Shown here: positions 8,033-13,942 of the stretch, piece by piece
Numbering within the stretch: position 1 is the stretch's first letter
How the letters are laid out: every line of letters starts with the position of its first letter
Assembly: GCF_934772795.1 (NCBI RefSeq)
Contig: NZ_CAKVMR010000051.1
Location: forward strand, 1 to 15,828
Length of the DNA: 15,828 bases
Origin: an uncultured Holdemanella sp.
GTDB taxonomy: Bacteria; Bacillota_I; Bacilli_A; Erysipelotrichales; Erysipelotrichaceae
Direction: 5' to 3'
Made by a program: the position numbers and the translations under genes
Notes under the pieces: generated by a model
Told to the model about the DNA's origin: nothing
The model's database searches: none
The model's input: the letters and a program-made list of their open reading frames with translations, nothing else

Positions 8033-8599
8033 ATGACTAAATTTTTTTGGCTTAATTTAATTCTATTTTTGATAATTTGCGGTGTTGCCATTATTTTACA
8101 ATATCATTTCGGGAGTAGGCTTAATAAGAAATTTGAAATAGTTTATGGTTGTATATCTGCAGTGATTATAGCAGTTACCAGTATAGTATTTACAATTAAA
8201 ATGAATCCCATTATTACACCTTCGTTGCATGCTGATTATTTAAAGTTAAATGAAGAAATTAAATATGAGAGTATAGAATTATGCGGAAACTATAGAGATT
8301 GCACACTTAAGATTGTTGCAAATGGTTTTAGATGGGGATACCAGACGTATTATTCTGGGGATGCTAATGTTGAGATATACAATAGCAAAAATGAAAGGTT
8401 GAATTATTATTACAAAGCTAAAGTTTATTACAATATTGATGTTAATAGTGTTATTGTGTTAAAAGATACAAACGATGCTAAAGTATATATTTTCAACTTG
8501 GACACAAATCAACAAACACAGGATTTTTATGATTTGTTATGTAAAAAAGTTGATAAAGTAGGTGTTTCACATACTGAGAGCCATTCCGTCCATCACTAG
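8033..8599 (+). CDS. Unrecognised membrane protein with extracellular domain
   Basis: No family is recognised. The 188-aa product has two hydrophobic helices at the N-terminus (about 4-22 and 35-55) and a soluble, probably extracytoplasmic tail rich in Tyr and Asn, with two Cys close together (ELCGNYRDC). There is no lipobox. The ATG at 8033 is chosen because GGAGG at 8018-8022 stands 10 nt upstream; an in-frame GTG at 8003 has no such site. It follows the pump genes on the same strand and may be an accessory or immunity factor. The last residues (about SHTESHSVHH) are encoded within or against IS-like repeats, so the natural C-terminus may have been lost and replaced. Confidence 0.6.
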   Translation: MTKFFWLNLILFLIICGVAIILQYHFGSRLNKKFEIVYGCISAVIIAVTSIVFTIKMNPIITPSLHADYLKLNEEIKYESIELCGNYRDCTLKIVANGFRWGYQTYYSGDANVEIYNSKNERLNYYYKAKVYYNIDVNSVIVLKDTNDAKVYIFNLDTNQQTQDFYDLLCKKVDKVGVSHTESHSVHH

Positions 8600-8660
8600 G
8601 AGCCAGGTAATCCATTGCTCAGAGCCACTAAATCCACGAAGAGCCACTTCAAATTTATGA
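8575..8660. repeat. Four IS-end-like repeats around GAGCCA
   Basis: GAGCCA occurs at 8578, 8600, 8622 and 8641, with spacings of 22, 22 and 19 bp, each copy followed 7-11 bp later by TCCA or a variant. On the minus strand this reads as repeated TGGCTCT blocks followed by GTGGATT-like words. Multiple short direct repeats near an end are a hallmark of IS21-family elements, so this is probably the worn end of a second, different IS copy. No transposase frame was found beside it. Confidence 0.45.
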
Positions 8661-8872
8661 AATGACTCTTATTTTTTATTTAATTTTTGAATAATTCTAT
8701 GCAATTGACGGCTAATTCGGTGCACCTCTAGCGGTTATACCAGTTACTGATGACGGTTTGATTTGGCGTAACATAACGGATGATCAGTGTAATAAGGCCT
8801 TGATACCATAGTTTGACTACGGTGAAACGAGGCATTTTTGTGACTGAACAAATTTGGATGGGATTAGGCGAA
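8661..8872. other. Gene-free decayed spacer
   Basis: No coding frame, tRNA or clear signal was found between the GAGCCA repeats and the 3' end of the sensor gene. A short minus-strand hairpin, CCGTAG with CTATGG, lies at about 8806-8822 but has no T run, so it is not called a terminator. Short open stretches on both strands match nothing recognised and may be transposase debris. Confidence 0.4.
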
Positions 8873-10096
8873 TTAGTTTATTAAAAAAATTATATCTACA
8901 ATCTTTAAATTATAATCGAATGATATGTCTGATTGAGTATTAAACTCTTTATCAATATTTGAAGTTGATTCTTTTATATCATTTTCGAATGTAGAAGGAA
9001 AATTAAAAATAATTTGAAGAGTACAAGAATATATATCTTTTCGTGATTTAATGATAATAAATCTTTGCTCATCAGATAAACTACAATATTTTATTGCAAG
9101 ATCTAAGATTTTAGTAAAAAAAATCATTTGATTGATGGAATCTAAGCTTGATAAATCATCACTATAAAGGGTTGATGTAACAGAAATATTTAAACTTGAT
9201 AATTGATTTTTTTTATGGTTTAAAACTGTTGAAAAGATTGGAGAATTGGTATATATTTCGTTAAATTCTTTGATTGTCTTGTTTGACAATGATTTAATTA
9301 ATAAGTCTAGCTCATCATATTTTTTTTGATCTATTAACTGATTAAGTTCAGCACAAGTATGAAGTAAATTATGTAAAAATTTAAAATTGGATTCATATTC
9401 CATGTTTAAGGAATTAAATTTTGAAATCATCATTTCTTTACTTAATTCTGATATTTCTAAACTTTTTTTAAGGTTTTCGTTTTTAATGATTTGTAGTTGA
9501 AACAATATTGTAATGGAATTAAAAATCAGCAAAAGAAATAAAATAATAACAAGAATTCTGTTTCCTGAAAAGAGTGTTTGATAGTTTCCATAGACAATGA
9601 GGAACAATATCGTTGTTAGTGCAGGAAAAAACAAAATATAAAAGGATTTAGGTAAGTTTGTGATTTTAATAGTATGACATATTTTTTGTGTGATATATGA
9701 AAAAAAATAAGCAAAAAACTGTGTTAAAATTATAATCACCAAATAAGTATTTGATGTGTAGATATTATTTAAAGAGAAACTAGGATTAAATAATTGAAAA
9801 AAAACAATGGATAATGACTCTGAAATCCCTATCGTCAAGTAACATACCAAAAACAATATAAATTTATTAATTAGCGAACCCTTAAATAAAAATGATATAT
9901 ATATGTATAGTGTAATAAAAGAGAGAATTTTTCCTATCTGATTGATTCCGTTATAATTTCCTAAATAAGTGCACATAATAGCGATAAGAAATAATAAAAA
10001 AAACATATAATAGGATATTTTTCTTTTAGTAATAAATTGGTTAAAGAAATATGTAATAAAAATAACCGTGAGTATATCGGATAGAAAAATCATCAT
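8873..10096 (-). CDS. AgrC-like membrane sensor with degenerate kinase domain
   Basis: The 407-aa product has about six membrane helices in residues 1-200, as in peptide-pheromone sensors of the AgrC/ComD family, then a helical linker and a GHKL-like region. The presumed phospho-acceptor helix keeps a His (LHNLLHTCAELNQL, His242), but the usual H-D is H-N. The N-box, normally LLDNA(I/L)EA, reads ILDLAIKYC: the key Asn is Leu333, and no glycine-rich G-box appears before the C-terminus. ATP binding is therefore doubtful. Its ATG overlaps the regulator stop by 4 nt (ATGA), so the two are co-translated. It may act as a non-catalytic ligand sensor, a phosphatase, or a partner of another kinase. 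No agrB or agrD gene is in the window. Confidence 0.75.
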   Translation of the reverse strand: MMIFLSDILTVIFITYFFNQFITKRKISYYMFFLLFLIAIMCTYLGNYNGINQIGKILSFITLYIYISFLFKGSLINKFILFLVCYLTIGISESLSIVFFQLFNPSFSLNNIYTSNTYLVIIILTQFFAYFFSYITQKICHTIKITNLPKSFYILFFPALTTILFLIVYGNYQTLFSGNRILVIILFLLLIFNSITILFQLQIIKNENLKKSLEISELSKEMMISKFNSLNMEYESNFKFLHNLLHTCAELNQLIDQKKYDELDLLIKSLSNKTIKEFNEIYTNSPIFSTVLNHKKNQLSSLNISVTSTLYSDDLSSLDSINQMIFFTKILDLAIKYCSLSDEQRFIIIKSRKDIYSCTLQIIFNFPSTFENDIKESTSNIDKEFNTQSDISFDYNLKIVDIIFLIN

Positions 10097-10803
10097 AGTA
10101 TGTTATGCAAATTAGCAAAATATTGATTTGTGAATGACTTTTTGAAATTTTTAGACAACGGGATTTTTTCACCATTATTCATGATGATATCTTTACCATC
10201 TGAAGAAAAACCGCTAACATAATCAAGATTAACCAAAAAAGACTTATATGGTTGTCCAAACCCTTTATTAGATAGTTTTTCAATCCAATATTTAAGAGGA
10301 TATGTAGTTTTTTTCTCAATATTATTAACAAAATGAATAATCGTATGTCGATTAAGAAATTCTATGTATAACATATCCTTATAGTGAATCTTATATTGAG
10401 ATATCTTTTTATCGAAAAAACCGTATTGCTGTTTAAATGAAGTTGATAAGACGCTCTGCATCTCTACGTTAAATATTTTTTCATCAATTGGTTTAATAAG
10501 ATATCTTTTCGCTTCTATTTTATATCCATCTATTAAATATTTTTTAAAGCTAGAAGTGATTATAATAATAGAACTACGATTATAGGTTCTTATTTTTGAT
10601 GCGATTTCTATGCCGTTGTAGTCTCCTAGTTCAATATCCAAAAAAATCAAATCATATTCTAAGAATAAGTTGGTCCCTACATCGAAGTTTTCAAGATAAT
10701 CAATCTTATATGATATTTTGTTCGCTAACAAAAAAGAATCTAGTAATTGGTGTAAGTGTAGCTTATCTCTTTCTATATCTTCACAAATTAATATTTTTAT
10801 CAT
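10093..10803 (-). CDS. LytTR-family response regulator (AgrA-like)
   Basis: Transcription regulator of 236 aa. The receiver domain (about 1-120) has the acidic pair Glu8-Asp9, phospho-acceptor Asp56 in LIFLDIEL, a Thr/Ser switch near 83-85 and Lys104-Pro105, so it looks phosphorylatable. The C-terminal LytTR DNA-binding domain (about 135-232) contains the family's FLNRHTIIH and PLKYWIEKL-like strands. A strong GGGAGG lies just ahead of the ATG at 10803. The intact receiver contrasts with the worn kinase of its partner gene. Likely targets are its own promoter and perhaps the pump operon, which runs in the opposite direction; no clear LytTR site was found ahead of that operon. Confidence 0.85.
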   Translation of the reverse strand: MIKILICEDIERDKLHLHQLLDSFLLANKISYKIDYLENFDVGTNLFLEYDLIFLDIELGDYNGIEIASKIRTYNRSSIIIITSSFKKYLIDGYKIEAKRYLIKPIDEKIFNVEMQSVLSTSFKQQYGFFDKKISQYKIHYKDMLYIEFLNRHTIIHFVNNIEKKTTYPLKYWIEKLSNKGFGQPYKSFLVNLDYVSGFSSDGKDIIMNNGEKIPLSKNFKKSFTNQYFANLHNIL

Positions 10804-10861
10804 TATGCCTCCCGCTAACTATTTTACACCATTTGTTTACTTATTTATACTTTTGTATGAA

Positions 10862-10904
10862 ATTATAAAATGGTATAAAAGAATTAAAGTTTTTAACTTT
10901 TAAC
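10862..10904 (-). promoter_or_regulatory. Possible promoter of the regulator-sensor operon
   Basis: On the minus strand a perfect TATAAT (10867 to 10862) lies about 60 nt before the regulator start, but no good -35 stands 17-18 nt upstream. Instead there is a tandem AGTTAAA-type repeat (10892-10904 on the plus strand reads TTTAACTTTTAACT). A weak -35 with an upstream repeat is typical of activator-dependent promoters. However, the 8-bp repeat spacing does not fit the 21-22 bp expected for AgrA/ComE-type dimers, so autoregulation is only a guess. Confidence 0.35.
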
Positions 10905-10969
10905 TAATGGGCTCATGTAAATAAATAATGAGATATTTGACTTTTTGGAAATCATTCAAAAAATCTAAT

Positions 10970-10985
10970 GTGGCAATATTGCCAC
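10970..10985. repeat. Perfect 16-bp palindrome
   Basis: GTGGCAATATTGCCAC is fully self-complementary with no loop, a form more suited to a protein-binding site than to an RNA hairpin. It lies upstream of the regulator-sensor operon and just left of the integrase relic. An operator or a recombination-related site are both possible. Confidence 0.5.
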
Positions 10986-10992
10986 CATTCAT

Positions 10993-11108
10993 AAAGTATT
11001 ACATAACATTCAATGTGACATTCTTCGAGTGAGATTACATTGAATATATATACGCATATTCATTTAGAAGATGTAATAGAAGAACTTGAGGGAGTTGAAT
11101 GTGTCTAA
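10993..11108 (+). pseudogene. int: 3' remnant of a tyrosine-recombinase integrase
   Basis: The C-terminal catalytic segment of a phage/ICE-type integrase can be read with two lesions. KVLHNI (10993-11010) is followed by 2 extra nt, then M (11013), a TGA where Gly of the GHSS motif belongs (11016-11018), then HSSSEITLNIYTHIHLEDV and on to a TAA at 11106-11108. This matches the box around the second active-site His and the active-site Tyr (LGHSS..TL..YTH). The rest of the gene, including the catalytic Arg-Lys region, is missing. Being followed directly by paired short repeats is the normal place for an attachment end. It marks one edge of a mobile element now lost or decayed. Confidence 0.75.
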
Positions 11109-11115
11109 AATCCAC

Positions 11116-11157
11116 GGGCACAAACTTTAAAATTTTAGTGCCCATTTTGTGCCCATT
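11116..11157 (+). repeat. Paired GTGCCCATT repeats, candidate integrase arm sites
   Basis: GTGCCCATT stands at 11138-11146 and 11149-11157, an 11-bp period, with an inverted GGGCAC at 11116-11121. They begin within 10-30 nt of the integrase relic's stop codon. Tightly spaced short direct repeats in this position are typical of arm-type sites bound by the N-terminal domain of tyrosine integrases. Confidence 0.55.
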
Positions 11158-11168
11158 ACATGGTATGA

Positions 11169-11186
11169 TATGCAAGAGTATGCAAG
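11169..11186 (+). repeat. Direct repeat TATGCAAG with 10-bp period
   Basis: TATGCAAG occurs at 11169-11176 and 11179-11186, between the arm-like repeats and the first core gene. The position is where a core attachment site would be expected, but no matching copy was found at the left edge near 3667-3870. Confidence 0.3.
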
Positions 11187-11277
11187 GTTAATACAAATTT
11201 GAAGGAACTTAGCGAATGATGAAATAACCTATATTTATAGGCATAACTTGATATAAAGTGGTATAAGGAGGTTTTAT

Positions 11278-11712
11278 TTGAATATGAAGAAAATTTTGTT
11301 TATCTGTCACGGCAACATATGTAGAAGTGTAAGTGCTGAGTACATTATGAAAGATTTGGCTAAGAAAAATGGGGTAGAACTATATGTTTCAAGTGCAGCT
11401 ACAAGTCGTGAAGAGATTGGTAATGATATTTATCCTCCGGCTAAGCGTAAACTAAAAGAAAAGGGAATTCCATTTTCTAGACATTACGCAAGACAAGCTA
11501 CAATGAGTGATTATTTGTCGTATGACTATTTGATTTGTATGGATGAAAATAATGTGCGTAATCTAAATCGTATGTTTAATAAGGATCCAGATCATAAGAT
11601 CTATAAATTATTATCAAGAGATGTTTCAGATCCTTGGTACACCAACGATTTTGAAACGGCTTATAACGATATATATGAAGGCTGTAAAGCTTGGTTGGAG
11701 AAACTATCATGA
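11278..11712 (+). CDS. Low-molecular-weight protein tyrosine phosphatase
   Basis: Cytosolic cysteine-based phosphatase that removes phosphate from tyrosine residues of proteins. The P-loop C-x5-R is CHGNICRS near the N-terminus (Cys10, Arg16, counting from TTG) and the general acid is Asp118 in the C-terminal DPWY motif. At about 144 aa it has family length. AAGGAGG at 11265-11271 is 6 nt from a TTG at 11278 and 12 nt from an in-frame ATG at 11284; spacing favours the TTG, while typical N-termini (MKKILFICHGN) favour the ATG. No tyrosine-kinase or capsule genes are nearby, so its target is unknown. It overlaps the next gene by 4 nt. Confidence 0.9.
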   Translation: MNMKKILFICHGNICRSVSAEYIMKDLAKKNGVELYVSSAATSREEIGNDIYPPAKRKLKEKGIPFSRHYARQATMSDYLSYDYLICMDENNVRNLNRMFNKDPDHKIYKLLSRDVSDPWYTNDFETAYNDIYEGCKAWLEKLS

Positions 11713-12500
11713 AACAGAATCTACATACACACTCTATCTTTTGTGATGGAAAAGACACCATTGAAGAAATGACTTTAGAAGCCATCTCAAAAGGCTTTGA
11801 TATTCTAGGATTTTCTGGACATGGACATTTGGACATTGATACAAGTTCAATGCGAGATACTTCAGGGTATATTTCAGAAGTTCAAAGAGTTAAATCAAAA
11901 TATTCTTCATCGATTCAAATCCATTTAGGTATTGAAGAAGATATGTTAGGAAGAATAGCTGAAAAGGCTCCATTTGAATATGTGATTGGAAGTAAACATT
12001 TTTTAGGTGAGACGGCTGTGGATTACTCTAAATCTGTATTTGATTCTTTATTTGAATCGTATTCTGGTGACTATAAAAAAATGTGTAAAGACTACTATTC
12101 TGACTTATCCAATATGTATGACTGGCAAGAAGTGGATATCATTGGACACTTGGATTTGATCACCAAATATAATGAGGATGAATCTTACTTTAAATTTAAT
12201 GATAAAGACTATATGAACATCGTTTGTGACTGCATTGACCGATTACTTATTAATGATAAGATTTTTGAAGTCAATACCGGAGCTATCGCAAGAGGCTATC
12301 GTAAAACGCCATATCCATCTAGGGATATATTGGAATATTTACAGGCTAAAAATGCACGTATTTGTCTAAATAGTGATTGTCATGATAAGAACTATTTGGA
12401 TTGTGCTTTTGAAGAAAGTTTAGAATTGATTCAATCTTGTGGATTTAAAGAAATGCAGATACTCACAAAAGATGGCTTTGTGCCTGAAAAAATTAGATAG
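11709..12500 (+). CDS. PHP-family histidinol phosphatase (HisJ/HisK-like)
   Basis: Metal-dependent phosphoesterase of the PHP superfamily, 263 aa. Metal ligands are visible: His6-x-His8 (LHTHSIFCDG), HGH near 38-40, Glu76/Glu77 in GIEED, His97, His147 in IGHLDL, and Asp223-x-His225 in NSDCHD. GFSGHGH and FEVNTGAIARGYRKTPYPS are typical of histidinol-phosphatases, which release histidinol in histidine synthesis. The ATG at 11709 overlaps the phosphatase stop (ATGA) and has GGAG 8 nt upstream. No other his gene is in the window, so a different sugar or amino-alcohol phosphate is possible. The 3' end overlaps the convergent Crp/Fnr gene by 8 nt. Confidence 0.85.
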   Translation: MKQNLHTHSIFCDGKDTIEEMTLEAISKGFDILGFSGHGHLDIDTSSMRDTSGYISEVQRVKSKYSSSIQIHLGIEEDMLGRIAEKAPFEYVIGSKHFLGETAVDYSKSVFDSLFESYSGDYKKMCKDYYSDLSNMYDWQEVDIIGHLDLITKYNEDESYFKFNDKDYMNIVCDCIDRLLINDKIFEVNTGAIARGYRKTPYPSRDILEYLQAKNARICLNSDCHDKNYLDCAFEESLELIQSCGFKEMQILTKDGFVPEKIR

Positions 12501-13047
12501 AATAAACAGTGAAGGTATTCTTGTGATAATCAATTAAACCTTCACTTTTCATTTTAGAAAGTTCTTTTGATAAAGCACTTCTTTCTACATTTAAATAATC
12601 CGCCATCTGTTGACGATCAAACGGAATCTTAAAGGTAGAGCTTTGTGTTTCAAGTTTCATGAAAGATAAATAAGACAGTACTTTGTTACGAATTGACTTA
12701 TTGGAAATATGAAATATGTGTTGTGACAACATTTTGTTCTTATTTGAAAGGATTTGAATCATTTGATCCTTTAATTCAGGGGATTTTTCTAAGGCTTGAA
12801 CATCTAAAAATTGAATTGTACAATCCTCAATCGCTCTAACATATACATACATAGGTGTTTGGGTTAGGACATAGCTTTCCGCAAACATTTGATTAGGACC
12901 AATATGTGATAGTAGGGAAACATTGCCTAAAAAATCTACGGTTTCAATGACAACACTTCCTTCTTTGACAATGCCAATGGCTTGAGGAATATCTTCTATA
13001 TGATAAATAATTTCATTTTTCTTGTATTTCTTGAATGGTAAATCCAT
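12493..13047 (-). CDS. Crp/Fnr-family transcription regulator
   Basis: A 184-aa regulator with an N-terminal cyclic-nucleotide-binding-like beta-barrel (about 5-115), a long dimer helix, and a C-terminal winged helix (FDRQQMADYLNVERSALSKE is the recognition region). There is no N-terminal Cys cluster, so it is not an oxygen-sensing Fnr of the E. coli type; the effector is unknown. The ATG at 13047 has AAAGGAAG at 7-nt spacing; an upstream in-frame start at 13098 lacks one. It is divergent from an iron-sulfur protein gene, a pairing often seen in anaerobic Firmicutes, and probably controls that gene from the shared 85-bp gap. Confidence 0.85.
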   Translation of the reverse strand: MDLPFKKYKKNEIIYHIEDIPQAIGIVKEGSVVIETVDFLGNVSLLSHIGPNQMFAESYVLTQTPMYVYVRAIEDCTIQFLDVQALEKSPELKDQMIQILSNKNKMLSQHIFHISNKSIRNKVLSYLSFMKLETQSSTFKIPFDRQQMADYLNVERSALSKELSKMKSEGLIDYHKNTFTVYSI

Positions 13048-13086
13048 AAATATCTTCCTTTCGTGGTTTAAACAACATAAATTTAA

Positions 13087-13097
13087 TGTATTATACA
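13087..13097. promoter_or_regulatory. Odd-centred palindrome in the divergent promoter region
   Basis: TGTATTATACA is an 11-bp inverted repeat with a one-base centre in the gap between the Crp/Fnr regulator and the iron-sulfur protein gene. It overlaps a minus-strand TATAAT (13095 to 13090) that could be the regulator's -10, so a protein bound here would repress the regulator gene. It is not a classical TTGAT-N4-ATCAA Fnr site. Confidence 0.4.
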
Positions 13098-13131
13098 ATA
13101 AAATAAGTGTATAAGAAATGAGGATGATTCT

Positions 13132-13824
13132 ATGTTAAGAAAAATAATTCAAATTGATGAAGATAAATGTACAGGATGCGGTATCTGCGTAGATGCCTGT
13201 CATGAAGGAGCCATTGGCTTAGTGAATGGGAAAGCTAAATTAATGCGAGATGATTATTGTGACGGACTCGGTGATTGTTTACCCACATGTCCAACAGGTG
13301 CTATTTCATTCATTGAAAAAGATACTCTAGCTTATGATGAAGAGGCTGTAAAAAAGAATATGGAACAACGCATGAAAGATGCAGGTACTATGCATACAGG
13401 CTGTCCAGGCTCTATGATGCATACACTAAATCCAGTTGCTACTCCATCTATCAATGTAACAAGTCAATTAACATCTTGGCCAGTACAAATTAAGCTAGCA
13501 CCAATCAATGCACCATTCTTTCAACATGCCAAACTATTGGTAGCTGCGGATTGTACAGCCTATGCCTATGCCAATTTTCATCAGGAATTTATGAGAAACA
13601 AAGTGACTTTAATTGGATGTCCAAAACTAGATGGGGTGGATTATTCAGAAAAGCTTTGCGATATCATTCGTATGAATTCCATCGAAAGTGTAACCATTGT
13701 TCGTATGGAAGTACCTTGTTGTGGCGGTCTTGAAAATGCGGTTAAGAAAGCTTTGCAGGAAAGTAAAAAGTTCATTCCTTGGCAAGTCGTCACAATTTCA
13801 ATTGATGGAAAAATCTTAGATTAA
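13132..13824 (+). CDS. Iron-sulfur protein with ferredoxin domain and C-terminal Cys-rich region
   Basis: Probable electron-transfer or redox-sensing protein, 230 aa. The N-terminal ferredoxin domain binds one canonical [4Fe-4S] cluster through Cys13-x2-Cys16-x2-Cys19-x3-Cys23. The second site reads Cys43-x5-Cys49-x3-Cys53-Pro, with Leu46 where the second Cys would be; this CDGLG(D/A)C variant is, to my knowledge, usual for the family. The C-terminal part (about 100-230) adds further Cys (GCPG, ADCTAYAY, IGCPK, VPCCGG) and might hold another cofactor. GAGGAT at 13120-13125 supports the ATG. It is divergent from a Crp/Fnr regulator, its likely controller. The partner enzyme is not in the window. 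Confidence 0.8.
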   Translation: MLRKIIQIDEDKCTGCGICVDACHEGAIGLVNGKAKLMRDDYCDGLGDCLPTCPTGAISFIEKDTLAYDEEAVKKNMEQRMKDAGTMHTGCPGSMMHTLNPVATPSINVTSQLTSWPVQIKLAPINAPFFQHAKLLVAADCTAYAYANFHQEFMRNKVTLIGCPKLDGVDYSEKLCDIIRMNSIESVTIVRMEVPCCGGLENAVKKALQESKKFIPWQVVTISIDGKILD

Positions 13825-13829
13825 ACTAA

Positions 13830-13880
13830 AAAAGTGCAGTTATCGTGTCAGATATTGCACTTTTGTCATTTTCTGACACG
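13830..13880 (+). terminator. Terminator with interlocked inverted repeats
   Basis: AAAAGTGCA (13830-13838) pairs with TGCACTTTT (13856-13864) as a terminator-like hairpin just after the iron-sulfur gene. A second perfect 9-bp pair, CGTGTCAGA (13844-13852) with TCTGACACG (13872-13880), has its left arm inside the first hairpin's loop. The two stems are interlocked in the order of an H-type pseudoknot, or they compete. Confidence 0.6.
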
Positions 13881-13913
13881 TTAAACGTTGTTTTTTGTCA
13901 TTTTTGATATAAA

Positions 13914-13937
13914 AAAGTATCACCGTAGCGATACTTT
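13914..13937 (-). terminator. Intrinsic terminator of the peptidase operon
   Basis: On the minus strand AAAGTATC pairs with GATACTTT (plus-strand arms 13930-13937 and 13914-13921) around an 8-nt loop, followed by a T run. It starts 6 nt after the peptidase stop codon. Confidence 0.8.
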
Positions 13938-13942
13938 GATGA

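Noticed and set aside
8740..8872. Short open stretches on both strands considered as transposase fragments
   Set aside because: No recognisable motif on either strand, so no pseudogene is called.
10900..10992. A 30-codon minus-strand frame (MNGGNIATLDF...) just ahead of the regulator, considered as an AgrD-like precursor
   Set aside because: No ribosome site, no Cys or Ser in a thiolactone-type position, and no agrB gene; most likely chance.
10928..11032. A 34-codon plus-strand frame beginning MRYLTFWKSF, considered as a pheromone peptide gene
   Set aside because: No ribosome site, and its second half overlaps the integrase relic in another frame, which explains the DNA better.
11008..11045. 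Inverted repeat ATTCAATGT ... ACATTGAAT
   Set aside because: Lies within the recognisable integrase reading frame with a 20-nt loop and no T run; probably coincidental.
13844..13880. Reading CGTGTCAGA/TCTGACACG as a CRISPR-like or transposon inverted repeat
   Set aside because: Only one pair with a short spacer, located at the end of a gene; a terminator-associated structure is simpler.
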